NCBI GenBank assembly: GCA_002360925.1
Contig: DERN01000003.1
Span: forward strand, 71,175-135,174
DNA: 64,000 nucleotides
Source of the DNA: Flavobacteriaceae bacterium UBA3339
GTDB taxonomy: Bacteria > Bacteroidota > Bacteroidia > Flavobacteriales > Flavobacteriaceae
Direction of reading: 5' to 3'
Shown here one piece after another: positions 8,293 through 17,072 of the stretch. The notes beneath the pieces were generated by a model that did no database searches, was not told where the DNA came from, and worked only from the letters and a program-made list of their open reading frames with translations. The position numbers and the translations under genes were made by a program. How positions within the stretch are numbered: position 1 is the stretch's first letter; each line of letters opens with the position of its first letter.

Positions 8293-9810
8293 CTAAACCA
8301 ATACCTTTCCGGTCATAACATTTGGTTGAGGAATGTCCATTATCTCAAGGATTGTTGGTGCTACATCGCCTAAAACTCCATCATGAATTTCTTTAAAATA
8401 TTTATCGATTAAAATCAGTGGAACAGGATTTGTTGTGTGCGCCGTATTCGGACTTCCGTCTTCGTTGTACATGGTTTCGCAATTTCCGTGATCGGCTAAA
8501 ACCAAAACCGAATAATCATTTTCTATTGCAGCCTCTATGACTTGTTGTGCACAAATATCGACCGTTTCGCAAGCTTTTATTGCTGCTTCCATACTTCCGG
8601 TATGACCAACCATATCTCCGTTCGCAAAATTTAAACAAACAAAATCTACTTCTTGTTTTTTTAATTCTGGAATTAAAGCATCTTTTAAATCAAAAGCACT
8701 CATTTCAGGTTTTAAGTCATATGTTGCTACTTTTGGAGACGGACATAAAATACGAGATTCTCCTTCAAAAGGTTCTTCTCTTCCACCTGAAAAAAAGAAC
8801 GTTACATGCGGATACTTCTCTGTTTCGGCGATTCGAATTTGTTTTTTCCCTGCTTCCGAAAGCACCTGTCCTAATGTATTGGTAATATTATCTTTATTAT
8901 AAACTACGTGAATATTTTGGAAACTTTCATCGTAATTTGTCATGGTAACATAGTACAAATCTAACTTCTTCATTCCGTATTCTGGTAAATCTACTTGAGA
9001 TAAAACTTCGGTTAATTGTCTCCCTCTATCGGTTCTAAAGTTGAAGAAAATCACAACATCGCCTTCTTTTATTGTAGTTAACGGTTCATTATTTTCGTCA
9101 ACCATAATAATAGGCTCAATAAACTCATCTGTAATATTATTTGCGTAACTATCCGCAATACTTAAAACAGCATTTTTAGAAGGCATTCCAATTCCTTTTA
9201 CCAACAAATCATACGCTTTTTTAACTCGTTCCCAACGTTTATCACGATCCATTGCAAAATAACGACCAATTACCGAAGCTAGTTTTCCGGTAGAATTTTC
9301 CATATATTTTACTAAAGCGCTAATATGATCTGCTCCTGACTTTGGATCCACATCGCGTCCGTCTGTAAAAGCATGAACAAAAACATCATTCAATCCAAAA
9401 TCTTTTGCGGCATCTAACAATCCGTATAAATGATTAATATGCGAATGAACTCCGCCATCTGAAGTTAATCCTAAAAAATGTACCGGACGATTATTTGTTT
9501 TGGCATAATCGAAAGCAGCTTGCAAAACCGGCTCAACTGCCAATGTTTTATTTTGAACTGCTAAATTGATTTTCGCCAAATCCTGATAAACAATTCTACC
9601 CGCTCCTAAATTCATGTGTCCAACTTCCGAATTTCCCATTTGTCCTTCGGGCAATCCAACATTCAATCCGTCTGTTCTTAATTGAGCAAAAGGATGTTTT
9701 TTATATAAACTATCAATAAAAGGCGTGTTTGCATTATCTATTGCAGATACTTTTGGATCGGGAGAATTTCCCCATCCGTCTAAAATCATCAGAAGGACTT
9801 TTTTACTCAT
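8293..9810 (-). CDS. gpmI: 2,3-bisphosphoglycerate-independent phosphoglycerate mutase
   Basis: A glycolytic/gluconeogenic enzyme that interconverts 3- and 2-phosphoglycerate using two manganese ions. The alkaline-phosphatase-fold start MILDGWG and the nucleophile segment GNSEVGHMNLGAGR (catalytic Ser) are visible. Further on are GRDVDPKSG, GRYFAMDRDKRW, and the metal-binding ADHGNCE near the C-terminus. I chose the ATG at 9810 (505 residues). An upstream in-frame ATG at 9834 would lie inside the perfect -7 promoter element at 9832-9839 and so could not be in the transcript. The length is normal for the family. Confidence 0.95.
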   Translation of the reverse strand: MSKKVLLMILDGWGNSPDPKVSAIDNANTPFIDSLYKKHPFAQLRTDGLNVGLPEGQMGNSEVGHMNLGAGRIVYQDLAKINLAVQNKTLAVEPVLQAAFDYAKTNNRPVHFLGLTSDGGVHSHINHLYGLLDAAKDFGLNDVFVHAFTDGRDVDPKSGADHISALVKYMENSTGKLASVIGRYFAMDRDKRWERVKKAYDLLVKGIGMPSKNAVLSIADSYANNITDEFIEPIIMVDENNEPLTTIKEGDVVIFFNFRTDRGRQLTEVLSQVDLPEYGMKKLDLYYVTMTNYDESFQNIHVVYNKDNITNTLGQVLSEAGKKQIRIAETEKYPHVTFFFSGGREEPFEGESRILCPSPKVATYDLKPEMSAFDLKDALIPELKKQEVDFVCLNFANGDMVGHTGSMEAAIKACETVDICAQQVIEAAIENDYSVLVLADHGNCETMYNEDGSPNTAHTTNPVPLILIDKYFKEIHDGVLGDVAPTILEIMDIPQPNVMTGKVLV

Positions 9811-9831
9811 TTTACCAAATAATATTTGCAT

Positions 9832-9839
9832 CAAATTTA
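9832..9839 (-). promoter_or_regulatory. -7 promoter element (TAAATTTG) of gpmI
   Basis: A perfect TAnnTTTG on the minus strand, 22 bases upstream of the chosen start codon. It decides between two candidate gpmI starts. Confidence 0.5.
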
Positions 9840-9991
9840 CTTATAGTTCTTTAGATAAAAGTCGATTTCTTTAACATTCTATCAAAAATAAATGTTAAAT
9901 ATGTTTAGAGAATATTAAATTTATAATTAGTTTGACAATAATGTTGTTATATTTACGTTCATAAATTTTGAAAACCTAAGTATAAGAACAA

Positions 9992-10798
9992 ATGAGATTT
10001 AAGTTATTACCAATAATGATGGTGGGTTTGTTGTCTTTTAAACCAATATCGATCAACGATCCCGACGGAGATAAAAATGGAAATGGAAACGGTAAAAAGG
10101 TTACAGTTGTCACAAAATCATCTACCTTAAAAACCAAAGAATTAGCTGCTGTAACTAAAACAAATTTAAATTCTTCTGCAAGTGCTTTAAGTGCTTTTGA
10201 TAAAATTGTTTTATCGGAATATTTAGATTTAGATGAAAAAAACTTCGCAAAACCCGAATTAGAAAGCTTTAAAGCTGCCTATAAAGGTTACTACAAATTA
10301 AAAGATGAAGGCAAAATAAAGAAAGACTTGCTTACGATTATTGATTTTACCAAATCATCGACCGAAAGAAGAATGTGGGTAATTGATATGAGCAAACAAG
10401 AAGTTTTGTATCAAACAGTAGTTTCGCACGGTAGAAATAGCGGAAAAGAATATGCAAACGATTTTTCGAATGTTCCCGAATCGAACAAAAGCAGTTTAGG
10501 ATTTTTTGCAACTGCCGAAACGTATTTTGGAAAACATGGTTTATCGTTGCGTTTAGACGGTTTAGAATCTGGAATAAATGATAATGCACGTTCTCGCGAT
10601 ATCGTAATTCACGCAGCAGATTATGCCAACGAAAATTTAGGAAAAAATCAAGGTTATTTAGGTCGAAGCTTGGGTTGCCCTGCTTTACCAAACGAAGTTG
10701 CTCATAAAATCATTAATCTTATAAAAGACGAAAGTTGTTTGTTTATCTTTCATGCAGACAAAAAAGATTATATGACAAAATCGAAATTATTGAATTAA
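9992..10798 (+). CDS. Murein L,D-transpeptidase catalytic domain protein (YkuD_2 type)
   Basis: A 268-residue exported protein with an N-terminal signal (MRFKLLPIMMVGLLSF) and a low-complexity linker rich in Asp, Gly and Asn. Its catalytic region (residues about 110-260) contains VVSHGRNSG, DIVIHAADYA and the active-site motif GRSLGCPALP with the nucleophilic Cys. This family is expected to cross-link or otherwise act on peptidoglycan stem peptides in the periplasm. The gene converges on and overlaps by 12 bases with another L,D-transpeptidase gene of a different subfamily. A possible promoter (TATATTTA at 9948-9955) lies 37 bases upstream. Confidence 0.85.
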   Translation: MRFKLLPIMMVGLLSFKPISINDPDGDKNGNGNGKKVTVVTKSSTLKTKELAAVTKTNLNSSASALSAFDKIVLSEYLDLDEKNFAKPELESFKAAYKGYYKLKDEGKIKKDLLTIIDFTKSSTERRMWVIDMSKQEVLYQTVVSHGRNSGKEYANDFSNVPESNKSSLGFFATAETYFGKHGLSLRLDGLESGINDNARSRDIVIHAADYANENLGKNQGYLGRSLGCPALPNEVAHKIINLIKDESCLFIFHADKKDYMTKSKLLN

Positions 10799-12133
10799 TC
10801 GTTTATACAACCTATTATCTAAAGAGTAAACGTCGTTATACAATTGTATGTTGCCTGTTGAATCAATTATAGCGGTAAAATACACTTGATGCACGTTTAC
10901 TTTTTTGTTTAATTTAATATTTTTCGTCTTTTCTCTGTTTACAAGCGTGTCGATTTCGTTTCTTAAAATCGAGACTCCTTCTATTTTAAAAATACTTTCT
11001 GCCAAATCAAACGGATGTTCTACACGAACACAGCCTGAACTTAAAGCACGTTGATTTTCGGCAAAACGCAGTTTGTTATTGGTATCATGAAGATAAACCA
11101 TATGCGCATTAGGAAAATCGAATTTAATTTGTCCTAAAGAATTTAATTTCCCCGTTTGTTGAACATAACGATAAGCCGAATAATTTGCAGGATTCCAATT
11201 TTCGGGATCGACTTGTTTTCCTGATTTTTTATCGAAAATAGTTAATCGGTTCGAAGCAAAATAACCACGATTTGCCGACGCTTTTGGAACAACATCATTT
11301 TTTAAAATAGTTGGCGGAACGGTCCATTTTGGATTGATGATAATTCCGCTAAAAGAAGATGAAAGAATCGGAGTTTTGCGCTCCTTCTTTCCAATAATTA
11401 CTTTATGCGTTTCAACTGTTTTTCCATTTTCCACAAGTTGCAAACGATATTCAGGCAAATTAATCCAAACATAACTTTCGCCCAAATCGGGTTGTAGCCA
11501 TTTAGCGCGTTCTAAATTAATCCACACTTTTTTACGCAAAAACCCTTCTTGTGAAAGTGTGTCTTTAGAAATAATAGGGACATATTTTTCAAAAGCTTTT
11601 TTGTATTTCGTATACAAAGTTCCTTTGGGTTTGCTATTTTCTAAAGACTCGTAGATCGATTTATTTTGTAAGTTATTTTGCAGTAAATCAACAAAATCAA
11701 TTTCGGGAATATAAGGTTCCCAATCGCCATACAGTTTTTTAGGATTTACTTTCCCCGACGCTAATTGATTTGCAATTCGAAAGAAATTCTCTGTAAAAAG
11801 AATATCTGTTTTTGCAATTTCGCTCGGATTTAACTCGTTGTAATGTTGATGTGAATACATCAATTTCCCTAACGGATATTTTTCAGGTAAAACTCCGTCA
11901 TATTGGCTATCGATAATAGCAGAAATCAAATCACTACGATTTGTACTATCTTGCCAAACCGTAGTAAATTGATTTATTTCGTAAAATTCTAATATATTTT
12001 GTTTTGCCCCAAACAGTTGCTGTTTATTAATTCTAAAAACTTTTTCTGAGTTCGATAAATAAACTTTTGGCTCTGGTTTGTTATTACACGCACTTAAAAC
12101 CAATAAAATAGCAACAACTTTTTTCCAATTCAT
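10787..12133 (-). CDS. L,D-transpeptidase, YcbB/LdtD-like lipoprotein
   Basis: A 448-residue envelope enzyme that likely makes 3-3 cross-links in peptidoglycan. The N-terminus is a lipoprotein signal (MNWKKVVAILLVLSAC). Residues about 30-230 correspond to the scaffold region of YcbB-type enzymes. The YkuD catalytic domain follows, with SGIIINPKWTVPPTI, the HDTNNKLRF region and the catalytic SSGCVRVEHP. The peptidoglycan-binding domain of E. coli LdtD is not obvious. Its 3' end overlaps the convergent transpeptidase gene by 12 bases, so full-length transcripts would be antisense there. The gene lies 14 bases from the upstream GNAT gene, so the two may be one transcript. Confidence 0.87.
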   Translation of the reverse strand: MNWKKVVAILLVLSACNNKPEPKVYLSNSEKVFRINKQQLFGAKQNILEFYEINQFTTVWQDSTNRSDLISAIIDSQYDGVLPEKYPLGKLMYSHQHYNELNPSEIAKTDILFTENFFRIANQLASGKVNPKKLYGDWEPYIPEIDFVDLLQNNLQNKSIYESLENSKPKGTLYTKYKKAFEKYVPIISKDTLSQEGFLRKKVWINLERAKWLQPDLGESYVWINLPEYRLQLVENGKTVETHKVIIGKKERKTPILSSSFSGIIINPKWTVPPTILKNDVVPKASANRGYFASNRLTIFDKKSGKQVDPENWNPANYSAYRYVQQTGKLNSLGQIKFDFPNAHMVYLHDTNNKLRFAENQRALSSGCVRVEHPFDLAESIFKIEGVSILRNEIDTLVNREKTKNIKLNKKVNVHQVYFTAIIDSTGNIQLYNDVYSLDNRLYKRLIQ

Positions 12134-12147
12134 CCCTATAAATGCAG

Positions 12148-12597
12148 CTAATCTTCTTTCGCTACAAATTTAAACATAATTCTGTGCGAACCGATATTCG
12201 GGATAATTACTTGTTGAATCTTTAATAAAAAACCTAATTTTTCGTAGAAATTTACAGCAAAATCTCTTGCAAAACACCAGATAAAAACCGATTCGTTTTT
12301 ACTTACTTTCTCAATTCCTTTTTCAACTAATTTCTTTCCAACACCTTTCCCACGAAATTCATCCAAAACTGCTAAACCTGTTAATCTGTAAACCGGATGA
12401 ACTTTATATGTATTTGTTTTTTTCTTGTGAAATGTAATCACTCCAATTAAATTGTCTTTATTAAAAGCGCCTAAATGCAAAGTATCGTCGTCATAATCTC
12501 CTTCAAAAACACTTTCTTCTTTTGGCATTCCGCTTCTTAAAACACTGTGTCTTAATTCGATAGTTTCATCTGCCGAGATTTTTTTAATCTGTATCAT
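12148..12597 (-). CDS. GNAT family N-acetyltransferase
   Basis: A 149-residue cytosolic protein with the GNAT fold: the acetyl-CoA loop is LTGLAVLDEFRGKGVGKKLVEKGIE (motif A, R/Q-x-x-G-x-G/A represented by RGKGVG). It is followed by VFIWCFARDFAVNFYEKLGF, the beta5-alpha4 signature. The acetyl acceptor (amino acid, antibiotic, ribosomal protein or other) cannot be inferred. It is transcribed ahead of the YcbB-like L,D-transpeptidase gene with a 14-base gap and is divergent from the Crp-like regulator. Confidence 0.85.
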   Translation of the reverse strand: MIQIKKISADETIELRHSVLRSGMPKEESVFEGDYDDDTLHLGAFNKDNLIGVITFHKKKTNTYKVHPVYRLTGLAVLDEFRGKGVGKKLVEKGIEKVSKNESVFIWCFARDFAVNFYEKLGFLLKIQQVIIPNIGSHRIMFKFVAKED

Positions 12598-12706
12598 TCG
12601 TAATTTAAATATAATAAGTTAATCTTAATGGTTTTTTATTTATCTTCAAATGTAATAAATCCCTATCTTTATTACGCAAATTTACGTCACAACATTCAAA
12701 AAACTT

Positions 12707-13288
12707 ATGTTCCAGCTTATTTTAGACAACTTTAGAAAAAAAATAGACCTTACAAAACAGGAAGAAGATTTAATTGTTTCGCGATTAGAAACTCAAACAC
12801 ACAAAGCCAAAACAATACTTGTAAAACCTGGCGACGAAGCGCACTTCACTTTTTTTGTTCTAAAAGGAATTTTAAGAAGTTATACGATTGATCAAAACGG
12901 AGTTGAACATATTTTAAGTTTTGCTACTCCGGGTTGGTGGCTTGGCGATATGTACAGTTATTTAGGAAACAATCCGGCAATTATGTACATTGATGTAATA
13001 GAAGATTGTGAAGTTTTGATTTTAACCCGAAAAGATTGTGAAGAATTATATATCGAAGTTCCGAAATTAGAACGCTTTTTCCGCATTCTTACAGAAAACA
13101 GTCTTATTTCGCATCAACAACGCGTTTTAGATAAAATGGCTTTAACTGCCGAAGAACGTTACGAAAAGTTTACCAAAAAATTTCCCGAAGTGGTACAATG
13201 TCTTCCGCAAAAACACATTGCTTCGTATATTGGTGTAACTCCCGAATTTTTTAGTAAAATGAAGAGCAGATTGTTAAGAAAAAAATAA
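12707..13288 (+). CDS. Crp/Fnr family transcriptional regulator
   Basis: A 193-residue regulator with an N-terminal cyclic-nucleotide-binding-type beta roll (residues about 25-115; GDEAHFTFFVLKGILRSY is the characteristic strand). It also has a dimerisation helix and a C-terminal HTH (QKHIASYIGVTPEFFSKMKSRL). It lacks the FNR iron-sulfur cysteines and a clear phosphate-binding RS pair, so the ligand is unknown, as for most flavobacterial relatives. It is followed by a terminator and then by pirin and YceI genes in the same direction; this order is common in flavobacteria and suggests, but does not show, that it controls them. Confidence 0.85.
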   Translation: MFQLILDNFRKKIDLTKQEEDLIVSRLETQTHKAKTILVKPGDEAHFTFFVLKGILRSYTIDQNGVEHILSFATPGWWLGDMYSYLGNNPAIMYIDVIEDCEVLILTRKDCEELYIEVPKLERFFRILTENSLISHQQRVLDKMALTAEERYEKFTKKFPEVVQCLPQKHIASYIGVTPEFFSKMKSRLLRKK

Positions 13289-13291
13289 CAC

Positions 13292-13328
13292 AAAAAAGGT
13301 TTAGCTTTAAAAGGTTAAACCTTTTTTA
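13292..13328 (+). terminator. Terminator after Crp-like regulator
   Basis: The stem AAAAAAGGTTTA (13292-13303) pairs with TAAACCTTTTTT (from 13316) and runs into T's, immediately after the regulator stop codon. Confidence 0.75.
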
Positions 13329-13346
13329 TTTCTTAATTTAGGTTAA

Positions 13347-13376
13347 TTGTTATTGATTATCAACAACGTAAATTTG
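13347..13376 (+). promoter_or_regulatory. Promoter of pirin-yceI, with palindrome between its elements
   Basis: TTG (13347-13349), a 19-base spacer and TAAATTTG (13369-13376) form a complete Bacteroidota promoter. Between them lies the palindrome TTGATTATCAA (13353-13363), a plausible operator placed where a bound protein would block RNA polymerase. Confidence 0.6.
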
Positions 13377-13407
13377 TATTATAAAATTAAAGAAAGGAAA
13401 AAACATT

Positions 13408-14124
13408 ATGGCAAATTATGTAATTCACACCGCAGATTCACGAGGGCACGCTGATCACGGATGGTTAAAATCACATCACACTTTTTCGTTTGCAGGATAT
13501 TTTAATCCGGAAAGAGTTCACTTTGGAGCTCTACGCGTTTTAAACGACGATTACGTTGCTCCGGGAATGGGATTTGGAAAACATCCGCACGAAAATATGG
13601 AAATTGTTTCTATTCCGTTAGAAGGAAAATTAGCGCACGAAGATACAACAGGCGCGAAAGGAATTATTGAAAAAGGCGAAATTCAGTTTATGAGTGCCGG
13701 AACAGGTGTTTATCATAGTGAAATGAACGGAAGTTCTAGCGAAGCAGTTAAGTTTCTTCAAATTTGGATTATTCCGAATAAAATGAACATTGAACCACGT
13801 TACGGACAAATGAATTATGAATTAAACGACAATGAAATTAAAACGTTAATTCAACCAAATGCCGAAGAAGGAACTTTAAACTTGCAACAAAACGCTTGGT
13901 TTAAATTAGCAAAATTCGACGAAGGAAAAAATGTTTCGGTCCCTGTTGAAGATCCTAAAAACAACGGAATTTATCTGTTTTTATTAAACGGTAATATTGA
14001 AGTTGATGGACACAAATTAACTACAAGAGATGCAATCGGAATCTGGGAAACAGAAAAAATAGAAATTAAAACAAACGAAAAAAGCGAATTTCTTATCATG
14101 GAAATTCCAATGAACTTAAACTAA
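13408..14124 (+). CDS. Pirin family protein (bicupin, YhhW-like)
   Basis: A 238-residue bicupin. The N-terminal cupin carries the pirin signature: HHTFSFAGYFNP, then GKHPHENMEIVS with His ligands, then GTGVYHSEMN. The metal ligand set (two His in HPHE, then His and Glu in HSEMN) is intact, so iron or another divalent metal is likely bound. YhhW-type relatives have quercetinase activity in vitro, but the physiological role is unsettled. The gene lies 10-20 bases before yceI and shares its promoter. A Crp-family regulator gene precedes it. Confidence 0.88.
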   Translation: MANYVIHTADSRGHADHGWLKSHHTFSFAGYFNPERVHFGALRVLNDDYVAPGMGFGKHPHENMEIVSIPLEGKLAHEDTTGAKGIIEKGEIQFMSAGTGVYHSEMNGSSSEAVKFLQIWIIPNKMNIEPRYGQMNYELNDNEIKTLIQPNAEEGTLNLQQNAWFKLAKFDEGKNVSVPVEDPKNNGIYLFLLNGNIEVDGHKLTTRDAIGIWETEKIEIKTNEKSEFLIMEIPMNLN

Positions 14125-14143
14125 TTAAATAAAATTGAAGATT

Positions 14144-14665
14144 ATGAAAAAATGGACAATCGACCCAAGTCACAGTGAAATTGGATTTAGAGTAAAACAC
14201 ATGATGTTTACAAACGTTAAAGGTCAGTTTAACGAATATGAAGCAGATATTGCTTTTGAGGATCAATTAAATGATGCTTCGTTTGAGTTTGATGCTAAAA
14301 TCGATTCAATCAACACCAATAACAACGATCGCGATAATCACTTAAAAAGTGCCGATTTCTTTGATGCAGAACAATTTCCTTCATTGAAATTTAAATCGAA
14401 AAACGTTGTAGAAAACGGAAAAAACCTTGAAATCACAGGAGATTTAACAATTAAAGGAATCACAAAACCTGTAACTTTAAAAGGCGATTTTAGCGGATTA
14501 ATGAAAGATCCTTGGGGAAACAACAGAGTTGGTTTAAACTTAGAAGGTGCAATTAACCGTAAAGATTTTGGATTAACTTATAACGCAGCTTTAGAAACAG
14601 GCGGAGTTTTAGTTGGCGAAGAAGTAAAGTTAAACGCAGAATTACAATTAGTAGAGAAAAAATAA
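14144..14665 (+). CDS. YceI family protein (lipocalin-like polyprenyl-binding fold)
   Basis: A 173-residue protein without a signal peptide. It opens with WTIDPSHSEIGFRVKHMMFTNVKGQF, the family hallmark, and contains DRDNHLKSADFFDAEQFP and LTIKGITKPVTLKGDFSG. YceI proteins form an extended beta-barrel that binds polyisoprenoid or amide lipids; the cellular role of this cytosolic version is unknown. I start it at ATG 14144 rather than the in-frame TTG at 14135, because MKKWTIDPSHS is the usual N-terminus. It is co-transcribed with the pirin gene. Confidence 0.88.
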   Translation: MKKWTIDPSHSEIGFRVKHMMFTNVKGQFNEYEADIAFEDQLNDASFEFDAKIDSINTNNNDRDNHLKSADFFDAEQFPSLKFKSKNVVENGKNLEITGDLTIKGITKPVTLKGDFSGLMKDPWGNNRVGLNLEGAINRKDFGLTYNAALETGGVLVGEEVKLNAELQLVEKK

Positions 14666-14689
14666 TAGTTGATTAATCATTGTTTTTGT

Positions 14690-14726
14690 AAAGTGCAATC
14701 CCTCTTGGGGTTGTACTTTTTTTATA
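14690..14726 (+). terminator. Terminator after yceI
   Basis: AAGTGCAATCCC pairs with GGGGTTGTACTT (with wobble pairs), followed by a run of seven T's. It is the only hairpin before the M3 peptidase gene. Confidence 0.65.
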
Positions 14727-14753
14727 ATTCATAATTGTGTATCTTGCGTAAAA

Positions 14754-16907
14754 ATGAATCATAAAATGAAACGAAAAACGCTTATTATCCTTACAACAGT
14801 TGTTGGTATGGCTTTACAATCGTGCAATAAAGACAAACAATCTTCTAACGATTCTTCTAACAATCCGTTGGTTGAAAATTGGGACACACAATTTGAAGTT
14901 CCTCCGTTCGAAAAAATCAAAAACGAACATTTTAAACCAGCTGTTTTAGAAGCAATCGAAAAACATAACGAAGAAATAAAATCAATTACCGAAAATACCG
15001 ATTCTGCTACTTTTGAAAATACTATTGTAGCAATCGAAAATTCAGGTCAATTGTTAAACCGAGTTACCTCTGTGTTTTTCAATTTAAAAAGTTCGAACAC
15101 AAATGATGAAATTCAGGCTTTGGCGCAAGAATTAGCTCCTACTCTTTCTGAACATCAAGACAACATCAATTTAAACGAAAAGCTTTTTGAACGCGTAAAA
15201 AAAGTATATAACGATTATACGGTTCAATCTGCCGAAAAATTTAAATTAACTGGTGAACAACGCATGCTTTTAGACGAAACATATAAAAAATTTGTTCGAA
15301 GCGGTGCCAATCTTTCTACCGAAGATAAAGACAAACTAAGAAACATTAATAAAGAATTATCTGTTTTTTCATTAAAATATGGCGACAATCTTTTAAAAGA
15401 AACAAAAGCTTACGAAATGATTGTTGATAATAAAGAAGATTTAGCAGGTTTACCAAATGATTTGATCGAAGCTGCTGCAAATGAAGCAAAAGCTCGTAAA
15501 AAAGACGGAAAATGGATTTTTACTTTAGATAATTCTTCGGTAATGCCTTTCTTGCAATATGCCGAAAACAGAGAATTGAGAAAGAAAATTTGGGATGCTT
15601 ATCAAAGCAGAGGAAATCAGGATAACGCTTTCGATAACAAACAAAATGCTTTGCAATTAGCAAACTTGCGTTTAGAAAAAGCTAAACTTTTAGGCTATAA
15701 AAATTTTGCGGCTTATGCTTTAGAAGAAACAATGGCAAAAACACCCGAAAATGTAAATCGTTTGTTGCAACAATTATGGAATCCTGCTTTGGCAAAAGCA
15801 ACTATCGAAGCAAACGACATTAAAGAAATGATGAAAAAAGACGGAATTTCTGGCGATGTTATGCCATACGATTGGAGATATTATGCCGAAAAAATCCGCA
15901 AACAACGTTACGATTTAGACGAGCAAGAAATGAAACCTTACTTTAGTTTAGAAAATGTTAGAAAAGGAATTTTCGACGTTACACAAAAACTATATGGTTT
16001 AACATTTACCGAATTAAAAAACATGCCGAAATATCACGAAGATGTTACGGTTTGGGAAGTAAAAGAAGCAAACGGAAATCAAGTTGGTGTTTTATATATG
16101 GATATGCATCCGCGTGCATCTAAATCTGGCGGCGCTTGGATGACTTCTTTCAGCGATCAATATACAAAAGACGGAAAACGTGTTTTACCTGTAATTTCGA
16201 TTGTTTGTAATTTCTCTAAACCAACAGCTGACGCTCCGGCTTTATTAACTTTTGACGAAGCTTCTACATTTTTCCATGAATTTGGTCACGCGTTACATGG
16301 TTTATTGTCGAACGTACATTTCAGAAGTCTGGCAGGCACAAACGTTCCAAGAGATTTTGTAGAATTACCTTCGCAAATTATGGAAAATTGGGCTGCAGAT
16401 CCTGAAGTAATTAAAATGTACGCAAAACATTACAAAACAGGCGAAGTTATTCCGGATGCATTGATTGCAAAAATGAAAGCTGCCGGAACTTTTGACCAAG
16501 GTTTTGCAACAACCGAATATTTAGCTGCTTCGTTATTAGATATGAATTATCATACGATTACAACGCCGATTTCGACAGATTTAAATTCGTTCGAAAAACA
16601 ATCAATGAACAGTATCGGGTTAATGGGGTCGATTATTCCAAGATATCGTTCTACATATTTCAGCCATATTTTTGCTGGCGGATATTCAGCTGGATATTAC
16701 AGTTATATTTGGAGCGAAGTTTTAGATTCGGATGCTTTCCAAGCGTTTAAAGAAACTTCGTTATTCAATCCTGAAAAAGCAAAATTATTCCGCACAAATG
16801 TTTTAGAAAAAGGAGGAACAGAAGATCCTGCAGAATTATATAGAAAATTCCGCGGAGCTGATCCAAAAATTGAACCTTTGTTGAAAAAACGCGGATTAGT
16901 TAATTAA
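14754..16907 (+). CDS. dcp: M3 family metallopeptidase (peptidyl-dipeptidase Dcp-like lipoprotein)
   Basis: A 717-residue zinc peptidase. HEFGHALHG provides the HExxH ligands, and the Glu in LPSQIMENW provides the third, exactly as in Dcp/oligopeptidase A. Unlike E. coli Dcp, it starts with a lipoprotein signal: MKRKTLIILTTVVGMALQSC, Cys at about residue 28. It is probably anchored in the periplasm, removing C-terminal dipeptides from short peptides. The start is ATG 14754; the ATG at 14766 (MKRK) is equally good and would still give the lipobox. The coding end is followed by an unusual compound palindrome that also acts as its terminator. Confidence 0.9.
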   Translation: MNHKMKRKTLIILTTVVGMALQSCNKDKQSSNDSSNNPLVENWDTQFEVPPFEKIKNEHFKPAVLEAIEKHNEEIKSITENTDSATFENTIVAIENSGQLLNRVTSVFFNLKSSNTNDEIQALAQELAPTLSEHQDNINLNEKLFERVKKVYNDYTVQSAEKFKLTGEQRMLLDETYKKFVRSGANLSTEDKDKLRNINKELSVFSLKYGDNLLKETKAYEMIVDNKEDLAGLPNDLIEAAANEAKARKKDGKWIFTLDNSSVMPFLQYAENRELRKKIWDAYQSRGNQDNAFDNKQNALQLANLRLEKAKLLGYKNFAAYALEETMAKTPENVNRLLQQLWNPALAKATIEANDIKEMMKKDGISGDVMPYDWRYYAEKIRKQRYDLDEQEMKPYFSLENVRKGIFDVTQKLYGLTFTELKNMPKYHEDVTVWEVKEANGNQVGVLYMDMHPRASKSGGAWMTSFSDQYTKDGKRVLPVISIVCNFSKPTADAPALLTFDEASTFFHEFGHALHGLLSNVHFRSLAGTNVPRDFVELPSQIMENWAADPEVIKMYAKHYKTGEVIPDALIAKMKAAGTFDQGFATTEYLAASLLDMNYHTITTPISTDLNSFEKQSMNSIGLMGSIIPRYRSTYFSHIFAGGYSAGYYSYIWSEVLDSDAFQAFKETSLFNPEKAKLFRTNVLEKGGTEDPAELYRKFRGADPKIEPLLKKRGLVN

Positions 16908-16917
16908 AAAATAAGAT

Positions 16918-17048
16918 AAAGCTGTTTGAAAAGTAAAAGCTGTCATTCTGAATTTAGTTCAGAATCTCATCAGTTAGTAAACAAAACTATATGAGAAACT
17001 GAATCAAGTTCAGTTTGACAAAACAGACTTTTCGAACAGCTTTTTTTT
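16918..17048 (+). repeat. REP-like compound palindrome nested in a terminator stem
   Basis: The outer stem of 17 bases (16918-16934 with 17027-17043, one mismatch) ends in a T-run, so it is a terminator for the M3 peptidase gene. Its loop contains a second structure. TGTC/GACA (16941-16944, 17017-17020) and CTCAT/ATGAG (16966-16970, 16991-16995) pair across the element. Two 8-bp hairpins lie between: ATTCTGAA/TTCAGAAT (16945-16965) and AAACTGAA/TTCAGTTT (16996-17016). The hairpins differ from each other but each remains perfectly paired internally. The core resembles the short GTCATTCTGAA-type repeats common in Bacteroidota genomes. Confidence 0.75.
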
Positions 17049-17072
17049 ATCAATCTGAATTGTAATAATCTA

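Noticed and set aside
8547..8885. 112-codon plus-strand frame
   Set aside because: A shadow frame within gpmI with no sign of a real protein.
9811..9834. Upstream ATG for gpmI
   Set aside because: It falls inside a perfect -7 promoter element; MSKKVLLMILDGWG from 9810 is the normal N-terminus.
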